Assembly (NCBI GenBank): GCA_019677205.1 | Contig: JAAMXY010000954.1 | Coordinates: forward strand, 1-24,109 | Direction: 5' to 3' | DNA from: Pinguiococcus pyrenoidosus | Taxonomy: Eukaryota; Sar; Pinguiophyceae; Pinguiochrysidales; Pinguiochrysidaceae | DNA length: 24,109 nt | Shown here: piece after piece, positions 1 through 11,300 of the stretch | How positions within the stretch are numbered: position 1 is the stretch's first letter | Layout: the number at the start of each line of letters is the position of its first letter | Notes under the pieces: generated by a model | The model's database searches: none | What the model was told of the DNA's origin: nothing | What the model saw: only the letters and a program-made list of their open reading frames with translations | Translations under genes and position numbers: made by a program

Positions 1-63
1 GAGCGCAGCGCGCCACTCGTCCTCGTGCCCTCGCTGCGCCCACACCCGCGCGCCCGGCTCCAT
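1..63 (-). CDS. N-terminus of a divergent gene, myosin-like start (partial, runs off window)
   Basis: Reading the minus strand from an ATG at 63-61, 21 codons stay open to the window edge: MEPGARVWAQRGHEDEWRAAL. The ATG has A at -3 and G at +4, a strong eukaryotic start context. A short Met leader, then 'G-x-x-VW', then a Trp about nine residues later, resembles the start of the SH3-like N-terminal domain of many myosin heavy chains (pattern VW...W...V). That would make it an actin motor acting in the cytoplasm, but 21 residues cannot prove it. It is transcribed away from the giant ligase gene, so the two share the 1.1-kb region between them. It could instead be another protein or a chance open stretch. 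Confidence 0.4.
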   Translation of the reverse strand, partial: MEPGARVWAQRGHEDEWRAAL

Positions 64-1164
64 CGTAGCCGGATCCTGGCTTGGGCGCTCGCTTCGGAGC
101 TAGGGAGCAATGGGTTCAGCGTAAGATCAAGCCCACAACTCGGAAGTGCGGTAATGGGGCTCGAGCCGCGATCGCGCCAGAGAGGGTCCGCGGGGGCGGG
201 GACTGCGCTGCGGGCAGGATCGGGACATGCGAGACGAGGAGAGCGGGAAAACACCAACTGAAGGTTCTGGTATTTTAGATTTTCTTTGATCATAAAAACT
301 CTATTTGATATTATATATTGAAAAGTTTATATTTCCCAAAGCCATCGTGTGAACAGCCATAGATCGATGGGGTGTAAGAAGTGACAACGTCCAACCGAAA
401 GATGTGGCGATGGTGGAATCGAAAAATGATGTATCTTTAATAAATTATCGTGTACAAGTTGTTTGTTCATAAAGCTATCATCCATAATATACTTCATGAG
501 ATGGAGCTTGGAGGAGTTCCATTTCCGGGGTCTCTTTCATACTCTTTCGTGTCCCAAACCACCTATGACGTCATCAATCATCTCAAGTTCGCCGAACTTG
601 CGCTCATTAAGGTCCATCTGGAAACCAGAAGGAAATGTCTCCAATCAATACGCTTTTCGCTTCCTTCTCTGGAAATGATTTGCTTCGTAATTTTCCTATA
701 TAATTCATTATCATTTCCACTCCTTCCTCGCTTGCCATGATTCGTTCAATGGTTCGACTTCTTTGGATCCTTTGCGATTTTCCTTTCTAGTGCGGTAATA
801 AGCGGATTTGTCCTTTCGCTCAGCAGAGGCTCGAGCTGCGGATTTCTCTGGCGGTGAGGAGCTCTTTAGCGCCATTCGGAGCGGCGTCATAACTACGGCA
901 ATAGCGTATCGGTAGCTGGCTGTGGAGTCGTTCTTCTCAGAGACCTTCCACACGCGACTCACGGGCTCTCCGCTCTCTCCGCGCACGCACAGCGCCGAAT
1001 TCCGCAGAGCGGCCAGCTTTACGTCCGTCCCAAGTCGGCTCATCTGTTTTGCGTTTCTGGTCGGGGAGCCAGACTCGGGTTGGGCCCGGATCCTCGCCGC
1101 TCCCCTCGCACCCTCGACAGGAAAAGCTTCCTGACACCAGCTCGACCCGGCTCAGAGTGGCGGC
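64..1164. promoter_or_regulatory. Divergent intergenic region: promoters and 5' UTRs
   Basis: No convincing coding sequence is seen here; short ORFs exist on both strands but match nothing. Positions 64-260 are GC-rich. Positions 264-345 are strongly AT-rich, as are scattered stretches to about 720, and GC rises again toward the ligase ATG. Visible candidate elements are GCGGGAAA (E2F-type core) at 243-250, ATCGAAA at 418-424, and a TATATAA box-like string at 697-703, some 460 bp before the ligase ATG. Transcription start sites cannot be placed from sequence. Confidence 0.5.
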
Positions 1165-4100
1165 ATGGCGTCCCAGAGACTGAACATCCGGATGAACCCG
1201 CTGCTGCTGGTGGGCAAGTCGATCCGCCTGCAGTCGGCAGCCGGTCATTATCTGTCCGCGCATGTCCTGCAGTACGACAGCGTCTCGGAGATGTACCGGC
1301 TGAGCTATGTAAGTTGCGGAAAAGGGAAAGGAAAAGCCTTCCGTCAGCAGCAGCTGGAATCCGAAAACTGAGGTCTGATTCTGCGCCGCCCGTAGGCGGA
1401 CGACTCGGTGGAATGGGTGGACCTGAGCAAGCACGAGTTCTACTGCGAGTCCATCAAGTACTACCCAGGCTTCTCCACATCGTTGACTCCGAGCACGCCC
1501 GGCAGCCCGACGTACAGCTTGCCATCCGCTCCGTCAACCTATGCCTGGCAGCCCCATGCGTCCAAGACGTACGGCGCTCGGACGCGAGTGCTCTTTCACG
1601 TCTTCGTGGATCCGCGGCTGCTCCGCGATGGCGACATGATATACCTGAAGGGCAATCCAGAGGCCTTTGGGCTCCAGGAAGACGGGATCCCGATGGAACG
1701 TCACCATCTGGATGACGCGGTGTGGGTCACCGAGGTGAGGAGGATCCCCATGCATCAACCCGCAGGCAAGAGCACGAGCACGCCGCTGACCTTGCATCGC
1801 AGGTCAGCATGCCCTTCACACTGCAAGACTCGTCGCAGCTAGGCCTCTTCAAGTTCCACTACCAAATAGTATGCAACGACGGCACCATCATCCGAGAGGG
1901 CCAGCAGGAGCGGACGGAGACGAGGATCCTTCCGCGGCTCTTTCATGCCTTCCGCTTCAACTACCTGGAGAGGCGCTTCCGGGGCATCCCGCACACTTCG
2001 TTGCGGGAGGTCTTCCTGCACCTCACGCGCCTGGAGATCGAAGAGTTCCAGTGGAGAACGGAGGGCGACGAGGTGGGCCACGCCGAAGTCCGGAAGGCGG
2101 CCATGGACCTGGTCACGCGCTTCCAGTACATCGCCAAGTCAGTCACGTCGATGCGCATCTACCTCGAGGACGTGGCCAACGAGCTGGTTCGCGACGCCGA
2201 AGAGAACAACGAGCTCGTCCCGAAGCCCCTCTTCATCGCCCTCCTTGCGATGTTCGGGCACTACGGACGAACGACCAAAGAGCTGGTGGCCACCACCTAT
2301 GGCGTCTCTGCCTATTCGAACCGCGTCTCATATCGCAAGGCGCCTCGACCGACGCCCTGGTGCCGCCACCTCTTAAAAATCTCCGTACCGGACTGGTTCG
2401 AAGAGGGCCCGCGGAAGCTCCTCGGTCGCAAGTCCGGCCTGGCGCTGCAGGGCATGTGGGAGGCCATCGACCGCTTCAGCGAGTATGGATCCGTCGATTG
2501 GATCGTCCTCTGGCCGATTGTGAAGAAGGAGAAGGGAAACGTGCAGGTGTCGCTTCCACGGGACCATCTCCGCCAGTACGAGGCGCTTCTGCCGCACGTG
2601 CTGAGGCTTGTCGAAGAGCAAGACTTACTTACCGCTCGCGTCCACTCGGAGCGGAAAGCTGCCGCAGCCGAAGAGGCCGCGACCATTCGTGACGCGGTCC
2701 AGAACTACGTGGAAGCCGACCAGGGCGCGGGCGATGGCGCTCCCTTGCAGTCGATCACCGACGCGATAAATCAAACCGCCGCCCGCGAAGACGCCAACGC
2801 AGACGACGACCTCATCGGTCTCAGCGCTCTCACCTTCCTTGATGAGGATGCAGAGGGACCGAAGGAACTGAACAGCGAGCTTCTTGCCCGATACTGGATG
2901 TGGGCGCTCGTGGAAATCTCTCCCAGCATCTATCATCTGGGGAGCCTATGTCGGGATCACGCGGGCGAGCACATCGAGGAGATGCTTCCTGTCATTGCGG
3001 ACAGGCTGCCCACCTTCGTCGATTGGATCTCAAGGGATCTGGATGACGTCGATCTGATCCTGAAGGAGGTAAGCAGGTTGCTTCTGTATGCATCTGGCAG
3101 GGGAGGCAAGAAGCGCTTCAATTGCTAACGTCTGCCGCCGCGTCCGTTTGCCAAGGTTCCAAGTCTGCGGTGCCCGCAGATCGCAGCCGCGCTGCTGCGA
3201 TGTGACGTTGGGGAGGAGCTCAAGGGCCGGATCCTGAATGCGGTGTCCACCTGCATCCACGAGCTCGCGAGCTTTCAAGACCACGAGCAAGATGTGGATG
3301 ACGACAAGATGGCGATCGAAACCAAGACGCAGGATCCACCGACTGCCGAAGGCCGAGAAGGCGCAGACGCGCACCAGGCAGACGGAGCTGCGGATGCCAG
3401 CGAAGAGCAGCAGGGTCCACAACTGACCGGCCACTGGCTGGATCTCAACACGGCAGCGAAAGACTGGCTTCGGGCAAATCACGCGGAAGTCCCGACGGAG
3501 CTGAAGAAGGACCAAACCGACGACTACTACGACGACCTGTGGCCCCTGTCAGGCTGGAACGACCAGTCCTGGTCGACGAGCAAGAAGAAAAAGAAGAAGA
3601 AGCGCGTGTCTCCCGAGCAAGTCGAGATCGTCCGACTCAGGTGCGGCAGCTCTGCCTCGGCAAGGGGCTGGGAGTGATGCTCTCTTCTTACGGAGCTCCC
3701 CTAGGTGCATCCGAGCGGCTGTGCTAGATGTCAACAACCTGATGCAGATTCCGTTCTTCATAAGACGGTGCCAATCTGGCATCTTCTTCGAGTTCCGCCG
3801 CTGCTGGTTCATGAAGGGCAAGCTTAACGACATCTTGCAGGCGCTTTGCGAAGCGAGCAAGACGGCGCGGGCGATTCCCGTGGTGACGGAGTTTCTTCAC
3901 GAATGCTGCGCTCGCAGTGCCGTCGAGGCTGCGACGGGAAGCTCGGTGGAGAGGAACTCTGCCCTGACCGTCCTGGTCGAGGCATTCCGCGACGGCGACG
4001 TGAGGCGCAACGACTTGCTTTTCATTTTCGCCCTCGCATCCACCTACGGAGCCGGGTACGAAGAGCACCTTGCCATCGCGAGCCCGTCCCTCGCCGCGAT

Positions 4101-7100
4101 CCTCGCCAACTACGTCGTCTGGGCGACCTTGCTCGAGCGCTTTGCGTCGGCAGCTACGAGGACCAGACTTGACGAGCTCGTGGCAGCCGTGAAGGACCAG
4201 CTCGTTGGCATAGCCGGAGCGGTGGCGGAGGACCAGCTGGGCTTGCGCGAGCTGCACGTCGTCTTCAATGCCAAGGACCGCTTCTTCGATCTGCTGAATT
4301 GCTCGGGGGCCGCCGCCATCCTCAGTCCTGCTGTGCTTGGCGAACGGGAGCAGAGGGTGAAGGACTTTGACCTGCGCCTCGCGCATGTGCAGTGCTACAC
4401 CAATTTCTTCTGTGGCTGCGGCATCAAGATCGACGTGGGCGAGGTCCGCTCTCGGATCGAGGGTATCCGCAAGAACTATGACCTCATGAAGGTGCGTATG
4501 CATGCATGCGAGTTCCGGCAGTCTTTGCCGCCGTTTCTCACCCCTTGCTCTCTGTAGACCGCCGACGTCCTCGTGGCCTTCGACGGGATCCTGGCCGTCA
4601 AGGACGCCAAGTGGCTGTACGATCTGCAGAGCTCGGAGCTCTTCTTCAACATCTGGAAAACCTGCGGCAAGGAGCTGTGTGTTGCTCGTGTGGGCCCGTC
4701 GGCAGTGGCTTCGGACATGGACGCCACCTTCGAGAGCATTCGCAGGCTCTTCGATTCGGGCAACGAGGACGGCGAGGAGGCCGCGCAAGAAGGGCGGCCG
4801 GGTCCCGCCGATGAGGACATCGAGAGCCCTCCCGCACGAACCGTCAGAATGTTCGACCGCCTTGAGGATGTGGTGCTCTCACAAGAAGACGTGGTCGAAG
4901 ATCTCATCCCGAAGGCCCGCGACGCCTGGAACGATCTCTACACAAAGACTGCGAAGGGAACCCTGAAATACAGCGAACTTGCAGACACCTTCGGGACGCT
5001 CGACTCCGGAATGCAGTCCGTGCAGGAAGAGCTTCGTCTGCTTGTCGACGATCCAGCGCAGCGGGGCACCGCCGAGCGGCGCATCATGGATTTCCTGCTG
5101 CTGCAGCGCCTGCGGGGCTGGCTCCCCGCAATTTTGAGACTGCGAGATCTGTTTCAAGGGATCATCAAAGTAGGTGCGGAGCAGGATCCCATGTACGTGG
5201 AGCTGAAGGATGCGTCCCACAAGATTGCGCAAGATGCAGATGCGCAAGACCTAGCGTCCATCCCCGGCCTGGTGGGCTCCATCCGCGGCGTGCTGGAAAC
5301 GTACTCGGAGGGCCTGCTGGATTTCATTGCGCTCTTCGCGAAGGACGAGAAGTTCGCGACATGGCTTCTCGAGAGGTCCTCCACCGAGGAGTTCAATCAG
5401 CTGCTCCAGGTCGTTCGTGGCTACAACGAAGATCCGAGGCTTCTCTCCTCCATCGCGTCCCTGGTGACGATAAGGACCATGATGATCTCGGTCATCTACG
5501 GCACGGAGTTCCAGTCCTTGGAGGAGCTCCTGCGATCCTTCTCGTCCATCGAGATCCGCGGAGCGGTGGCTGACGAGAACAGCGCGATGTGGCACCTGTC
5601 CAACATCGTGAACACCTTCGAGTCGTTGCTTGAGGTCTTCGAGAAGCAGACGAAGAGCCCGGGCATCAAGTCGTGCTATGATCTCGTCGAGATCCTTGAG
5701 AAGGGCTTCTTCGTGCTCGCGCCCAACCGGGATGCTCACAAGGTTATCAGGCTGGAGCTTCGCGACGAGAATGGGGTGGTCGAGCGGGAAGAGCAGCTGG
5801 ACTACCTGCTGGATCTGCGATCGAAGGTGATCATGACCGAGATTCCCGACGAGGTCGAAGCCGAGATCCACGCCAAGGCGGCCGTGACCGCCTTCGTCGA
5901 CCAACTGCAAGTGATCACTGAGATGCACGAAGTCCTGGTGCAGCTGTGGAAGCGAGGGCACATCGAGTACCAGTCCGGCTTCCGCATCGAGAGGAAGTTC
6001 ACCTTGGAGGGAAAGCTTGCCCTCATGGAGGATCTGTCCAAGCTGCAGCACGATGTTCACGACTGGGCGAGCGCAGTCAAGTGGGCCCGGGAGAAGTACT
6101 ACTTCCTGAACTCCTTCACGATGGTGGAACTGCTGCAGATGCGCGAGTGTCTCACGGGACTGGCTCTCCAGGAAGCCGAGGGCGCGAGCGACGCCAGCGA
6201 GGCGAAGCAAGGTCCGACGGCCTCCGCAGCGCCCAAGAAGCCGGCCGGCGAAGCGCAAGAGCCGCAGCAGGATCCTCCGGCGGCGAAGGGGGATGAGGAG
6301 GACGTGGCTCCCGCTGCCCAGGAGGCGACCCTGGAAGCTGACGCTGCGTTGGCCGCGCTCCTGGGGATGGGCTTCATGGCGTCGTTCGCCAAGGCGGCTC
6401 TGCGCCAGTGTGGCAACAACGTCGAAAATGCCGCGAACTTCTGCCTGGCAAATGCCAAGCATGCAGAACGGATTGCCGCGGAGGAGGAAGCGCTGTCGGG
6501 GAGAGTCGGGGATCACGAGGATGCCCGGCCTCTTGAGCCGCTCGCTCACCGCAGCAGCCCTACGGAAAGCTTCAAAGCAATGCTCTTCGCCGTTTCCGCG
6601 GTCCTCGATGAAGAGAACGTCTCGGAAGCAGTGGCCCGGTGGAAGGCACTGCAGGCCCAGCCAAGCGCCAACTTTGTGGAGGACCTGGGTCGAGTTCTGA
6701 GCACCGTGTTCCAGAGGAAAGGCGATCCCTCGCCCGAAGCAGACGCAGCAGTTCGCCGGCTCAGCGGACCCTCTGCGGGGGCGCTGAATGCCGCGGACCT
6801 TCTCGTCATGGTCGAAGACGAGGGCTCCAACCAGCTCCCGGTCTTCGTGACGTGCTGCGACGATCCCTCCCTGGTCATCAGGACGGTTTTCAGCGTCTAC
6901 ATTCGGCGTCGGAGGCTGCCGGACCCGTCCGAGATTCTCTTCTGCACGTCGATGACGACCTCGGAAGACCTCGAGCTCATTCTGAGGCGCTTCCTCGGAG
7001 CGGCCACGGTGGGAAGGAAGGACCATATCTTCTGCATCGCGGACGTGCACAAGCTGTCCTACACGCAGCAGTGCCTGCTGGTGGATCTGATCCGCGCCAT

Positions 7101-8289
7101 GCTCTCCGAATACGGTACGGAAGGTGCTTCAACGCTCCTGCTTGTGGCCGGCAAGCCTCGGCAGCTTGCGGTGAATGCGCTGTCGTCGCAGGCGGTGGAG
7201 ATTCCTCCTCTGGAGGAGAACGAGCTGAAGCGTTCGTGCGTGGAGGCCTTCGAGCTGTACAGCGCAGTGACGAAGTGCGTGGCCAGCGTGATCAATGGTG
7301 GCGGGAAGACGCATCACATCATATCACAGATCGCGGAGAGGCAGGAGCGGGGCGAGCGGCTGGTCTACAACAAGGTCATGATTCGGGAATCCACCACGGA
7401 CGCGTCGCTCGTGGACCACATGATGGCTGCGAGGAAGTCTTGGCCGAATCACAGTGTGGCTTACCACATCGACATCGGGCACATCATCCCAGCGGCTGCC
7501 AACACGCTTCTCTTCCAGCTTTTGATCGTCGGGACCTTGCGCGACCCGGAGTCCTGCACGGTGTTCCACCGCCGCCCCGGCGACCATTTCTTCCTCGAGA
7601 TCCCGAACAGCATTCGAGATCAGACAAGGAAGGCGCTGCCTCTGACCGAGCTCCTGCCCATGGAGCTCCTCGAGATCACCCCGGACACGATCGATCTTCG
7701 GAGGCGCGACGCGACCAGCCACGATCCCACGAAGATCAAGATGAGCCAGTCCGACCGATTTCGCTTCGTGTGCTCGTATCTGCAGGCTCACCGGACCGGG
7801 AAGTTCCGAGCTGGGCACGACAACTGCAACCTCGACTTCGATCCGTTCACCGAGAGGATCAATCGAAGGCAGATCTTTGAGGAGTTGTACCGCGTCTGCT
7901 GCGGAGATGGCCCCAATCCGCATCCATCCTGGTCGCTGTTCTCCAACATGGTGAATTTCTTGCACCGGCAGCTGGAATTCGTCGAGGAGTATCCCCTGCT
8001 GAACCTGAGGCTGCTGATTGACTGCGGAATGGGCTTGGAGCTCTTCAAGCATGCCTTCATCGGGATGCTCATCGCGACGGCCAGGAGCTTCGCCCTGAGG
8101 TCCGTCCCGCAAGTCGATGGGGTGGGACCCCCATCCCGGCTGCCTGCGGAGGTGCGCATTCTTCCCACACGGCCCGTGCGACCGGTGCGGCCCCCGAGAG
8201 CACCGCGTGCTGACGAGGAGGAGGATGCGAATGCGCGCGCGCGGGGAGGAGACGGTAGTCACGACGATGACGATGATGACGACGATGAC

Positions 8290-8321
<32 letters not shown>

Positions 8322-11300
8322 TGTCGACGACGACGACGATGAAGAGGAGGATGACCTACGTTTCGATCTCTTCGGCTCTGAGAGGGACTCGTCGGATGCT
8401 CGCCCTCCGCCGACGCCGGAGCTCAAAAGCGAAGCCTCCTCTTCTTCCGTGCGCTTCCAGGACGCCGTTCAGCGGACGAATGATATGCCTGCCGCCCCCG
8501 CTCCGGAGCTGATGCGGAATCAATCGAACGAGATGACGCGGCGCTTCCAGCGAATGCAGAAGTGGGATGAGACCGATCATCCGGTGGTGGTCTTCAAGCC
8601 CGCCTTTGGAGGAGGGATTGAAGGCATCAACATCATCTCGCTCAATCGGCGCTTCTTGGGAGCCTACCTGAACCAGAGTCTCGCAGCGGCGCTGGAAGCG
8701 CAGCAGATCGATCTCAATCCAGACTGGCAGGATCTCAGCAACGAGAAGGCGATCGAGATTCTGCGCTTCTGTGACGACAATCGGAGCGTCGGTGGCATCC
8801 AATCAATCGAAGACGGCTACGTCCTGACGGTGGACAACCTGCTGAAGATGATCTCGATCTTGTACCGCATTCGCTTCCAGCTCCCCGTGATCATCATGGG
8901 CGAGACCGGGTGCGGAAAGAGCACCCTCGTGCGGAACATGTGCGGCATCCTTGGCTACCCCCTGCACGTGCTGAACGTGCATGGCGGGATGGAGGACGCC
9001 GACATCAAGGCCTGGATGAGTGGCAAGGTCAGCCTCGCTCGTAGCGTGGAAGTGGACATCATCGTCATGCTCGACGAAGTGAACACGTGCAACTGCATGG
9101 GACTCTTCAAGGAGATTGTGTGCGACTTCTCGATGGAGGGAGAGCCTCTTCCGCGAAACCTGAAGATCGTCTGCGCCTGCAATCCGTACAGGAAGCGATC
9201 GACGAAGTCCTTGTACGGCGACGAGGAAATGGCCGGGCTCGTCTTCGAATACAGCGGTGCTACGGACCAGGAGAACGTCGGCACGGGCATCAAGGATCCC
9301 CTGGCGAACCTCGTCTACCGGGTCCATCCGCTGCCGGAGTCCATGATAGATCACATCTACGACTTCGGGTCCCTCGCCGCCGAGACGGAGAAGCTTTACA
9401 TCAAGGCCATGCTCCGTGAGAAGCTCAGCGTGGCGAGAAACGAAGACGAAGAGCTCGCAGAAGAGCTTCAGCAGCAGGAGGACTCGCGAGCCGCGCAGGT
9501 CCCCCGCGGTCCGAGGGCCATGACGCCACTGGAAGAGTTTGTCACCGTCTTTGCTGAGCTGATTTGTGCTTGCCAGGAATGCGTGCGGCGTCTCCACGGT
9601 GGGGAGAGGGCAAGCGCATCTCTGCGGGACGTGGCGCGCTGCTTGAAGGTGTATCACTGGTTCGCGGAGTACCTCACGAATGGCCAGGACTTGCAACGGT
9701 GGAACATCGAGGAGTTCTACAACATCAAGAGACCAGCCTATCCGGGCATCCGCAAGGCGGTCATCCTGTCGTTGGCGTACTGCTACTACGCAAGGCTGCC
9801 CCGGAAGGAGAGGGAGGTGCTGGTCCACGCTCTCGTGCAGCGATGGAGCGAGCTGCAGCATGTCGGCACGCAGGGGATGTTTGCTCCCGAGGGCCGGCGC
9901 CGGGTCGCTCGCTGCCACTGGCTGGACCTGCCCCAGTCGTCCATCTTCACGAGCACACTTCGGCAGACGCAGACAGAGCTCGTGAGCACGATGAACCTGG
10001 GGGAGGGAATCGCGCTCAACGAGGCCCTGTGCGAGAACCTGTTCATGATCCTCGTGTCCATCCTGAACAGCATCCCGATCTTCGTGATCGGGAAGCCGGG
10101 CTCCTCCAAGTCTCTGGCAATGAACTTGGTCCAAAGCAATCTGAACGGTGATGCCTCCGAGAACCCAGTGCTGAAGCGCTTGCCGGCAGTGGAAGTGTTC
10201 AGCTACCAATGCAGTCCGCTCTCCACGTCGGCCGGGATCGAGCAAGCCTTCGACGCAGCTCGCAGGTACCATCGCGAGGCAAGCAACACGGTGGTGGTGG
10301 TCCTGCTCGACGAGGTCGGCCTCGCCGAGCAGTCCCCGCATTTGCCGCTGAAAGTGCTCCACAAGGTGCTTGACGAGAGCAATCCCGGAGAGGCCGTCGT
10401 GGGCATCAGCAACTGGGCGCTAGACCCGGCGAAGATGAATCGCGCGGTGCACCTCTATCGTCCCGCTCCCACTGTGGAAGACCTGAGCCTCACTGCTGAG
10501 GGAATGGTCCAGGCGGCGAATCTGAGGGTACGCCTTTGCCTGGTTTTCGACGCGTCGCAGTCCCCCCTTTTTTGCGGAAGGTCTCACCTTCCAACTCGGA
10601 TTTCCTAGGGATACCTCGGGAGCCTCGCGCGGGCGTACAACACCGTGTATGGCGAGCAGGAGAAGGCGGACTTCTGGGGATTGCGGGAATTCTACTCCAC
10701 CGTCAAGGCCATCAACACCATGCTGCAGAGGAGACGGAGGGAGGGCAAGGAGATGATTCTCGACGAGGCCATGCTCCTTGACGCCGTCATGAGGAACTAC
10801 GGCGGTCGGCCAGAAGCGCAGAGCAGGAGGGTCGTCTCTACCTTTTTCATGGAAGTTGGCCTTCCGACGCCGCAGGAGATGCCCAGCGAATTCGCCGTCG
10901 AGCAGCTGATCACGAGGAATCTTCTTGAGCCGGAGGCGAGGCACCTCATGCTACTGACGAAGAACAACGCGGCGCTCGCCATGCTCTTCGATCGCAGCAT
11001 CTTGAGCCACGACCAGACGGAAATCATCTTCGGGAGCGACTTTCCCTTGGACCAGACCGATCTACAGGTACGGCAGACGACGCATCCTTGCAATGGCCTA
11101 CGGAGCCCCTGAATTTTTCTGCTCCTCCTGCCCACGTCTCAGGTCTGCCTGAACATTCAGCGGGTCAAGCTGTGCATGGCGGAAGGGATCACCGTTGTGC
11201 TCGTTCACTGTGAGAGCATGTACGAGTCGCTCTACGACCTCCTCAACCAGCACTACTCCGAGTACGGTGGGCAGCTCTACGTGCGGCTTGCTTTCGGGTC

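Noticed and set aside
937-1434. 165-codon minus-strand frame across the ligase start
   Set aside because: It overlaps exon 1, intron 1 and exon 2 of the ligase and shows no family motif.
5251-7050. 599-codon open frame on the minus strand inside the ligase
   Set aside because: It is antisense to well-conserved ligase coding sequence. Its Arg/Leu/His/Glu-rich text matches no family and is what GC-rich codon bias produces on the opposite strand.
8803-10362. 519-codon minus-strand open frame
   Set aside because: It lies opposite the two best-conserved ATPase units; no domain is recognisable and it is best explained as a codon-bias shadow.
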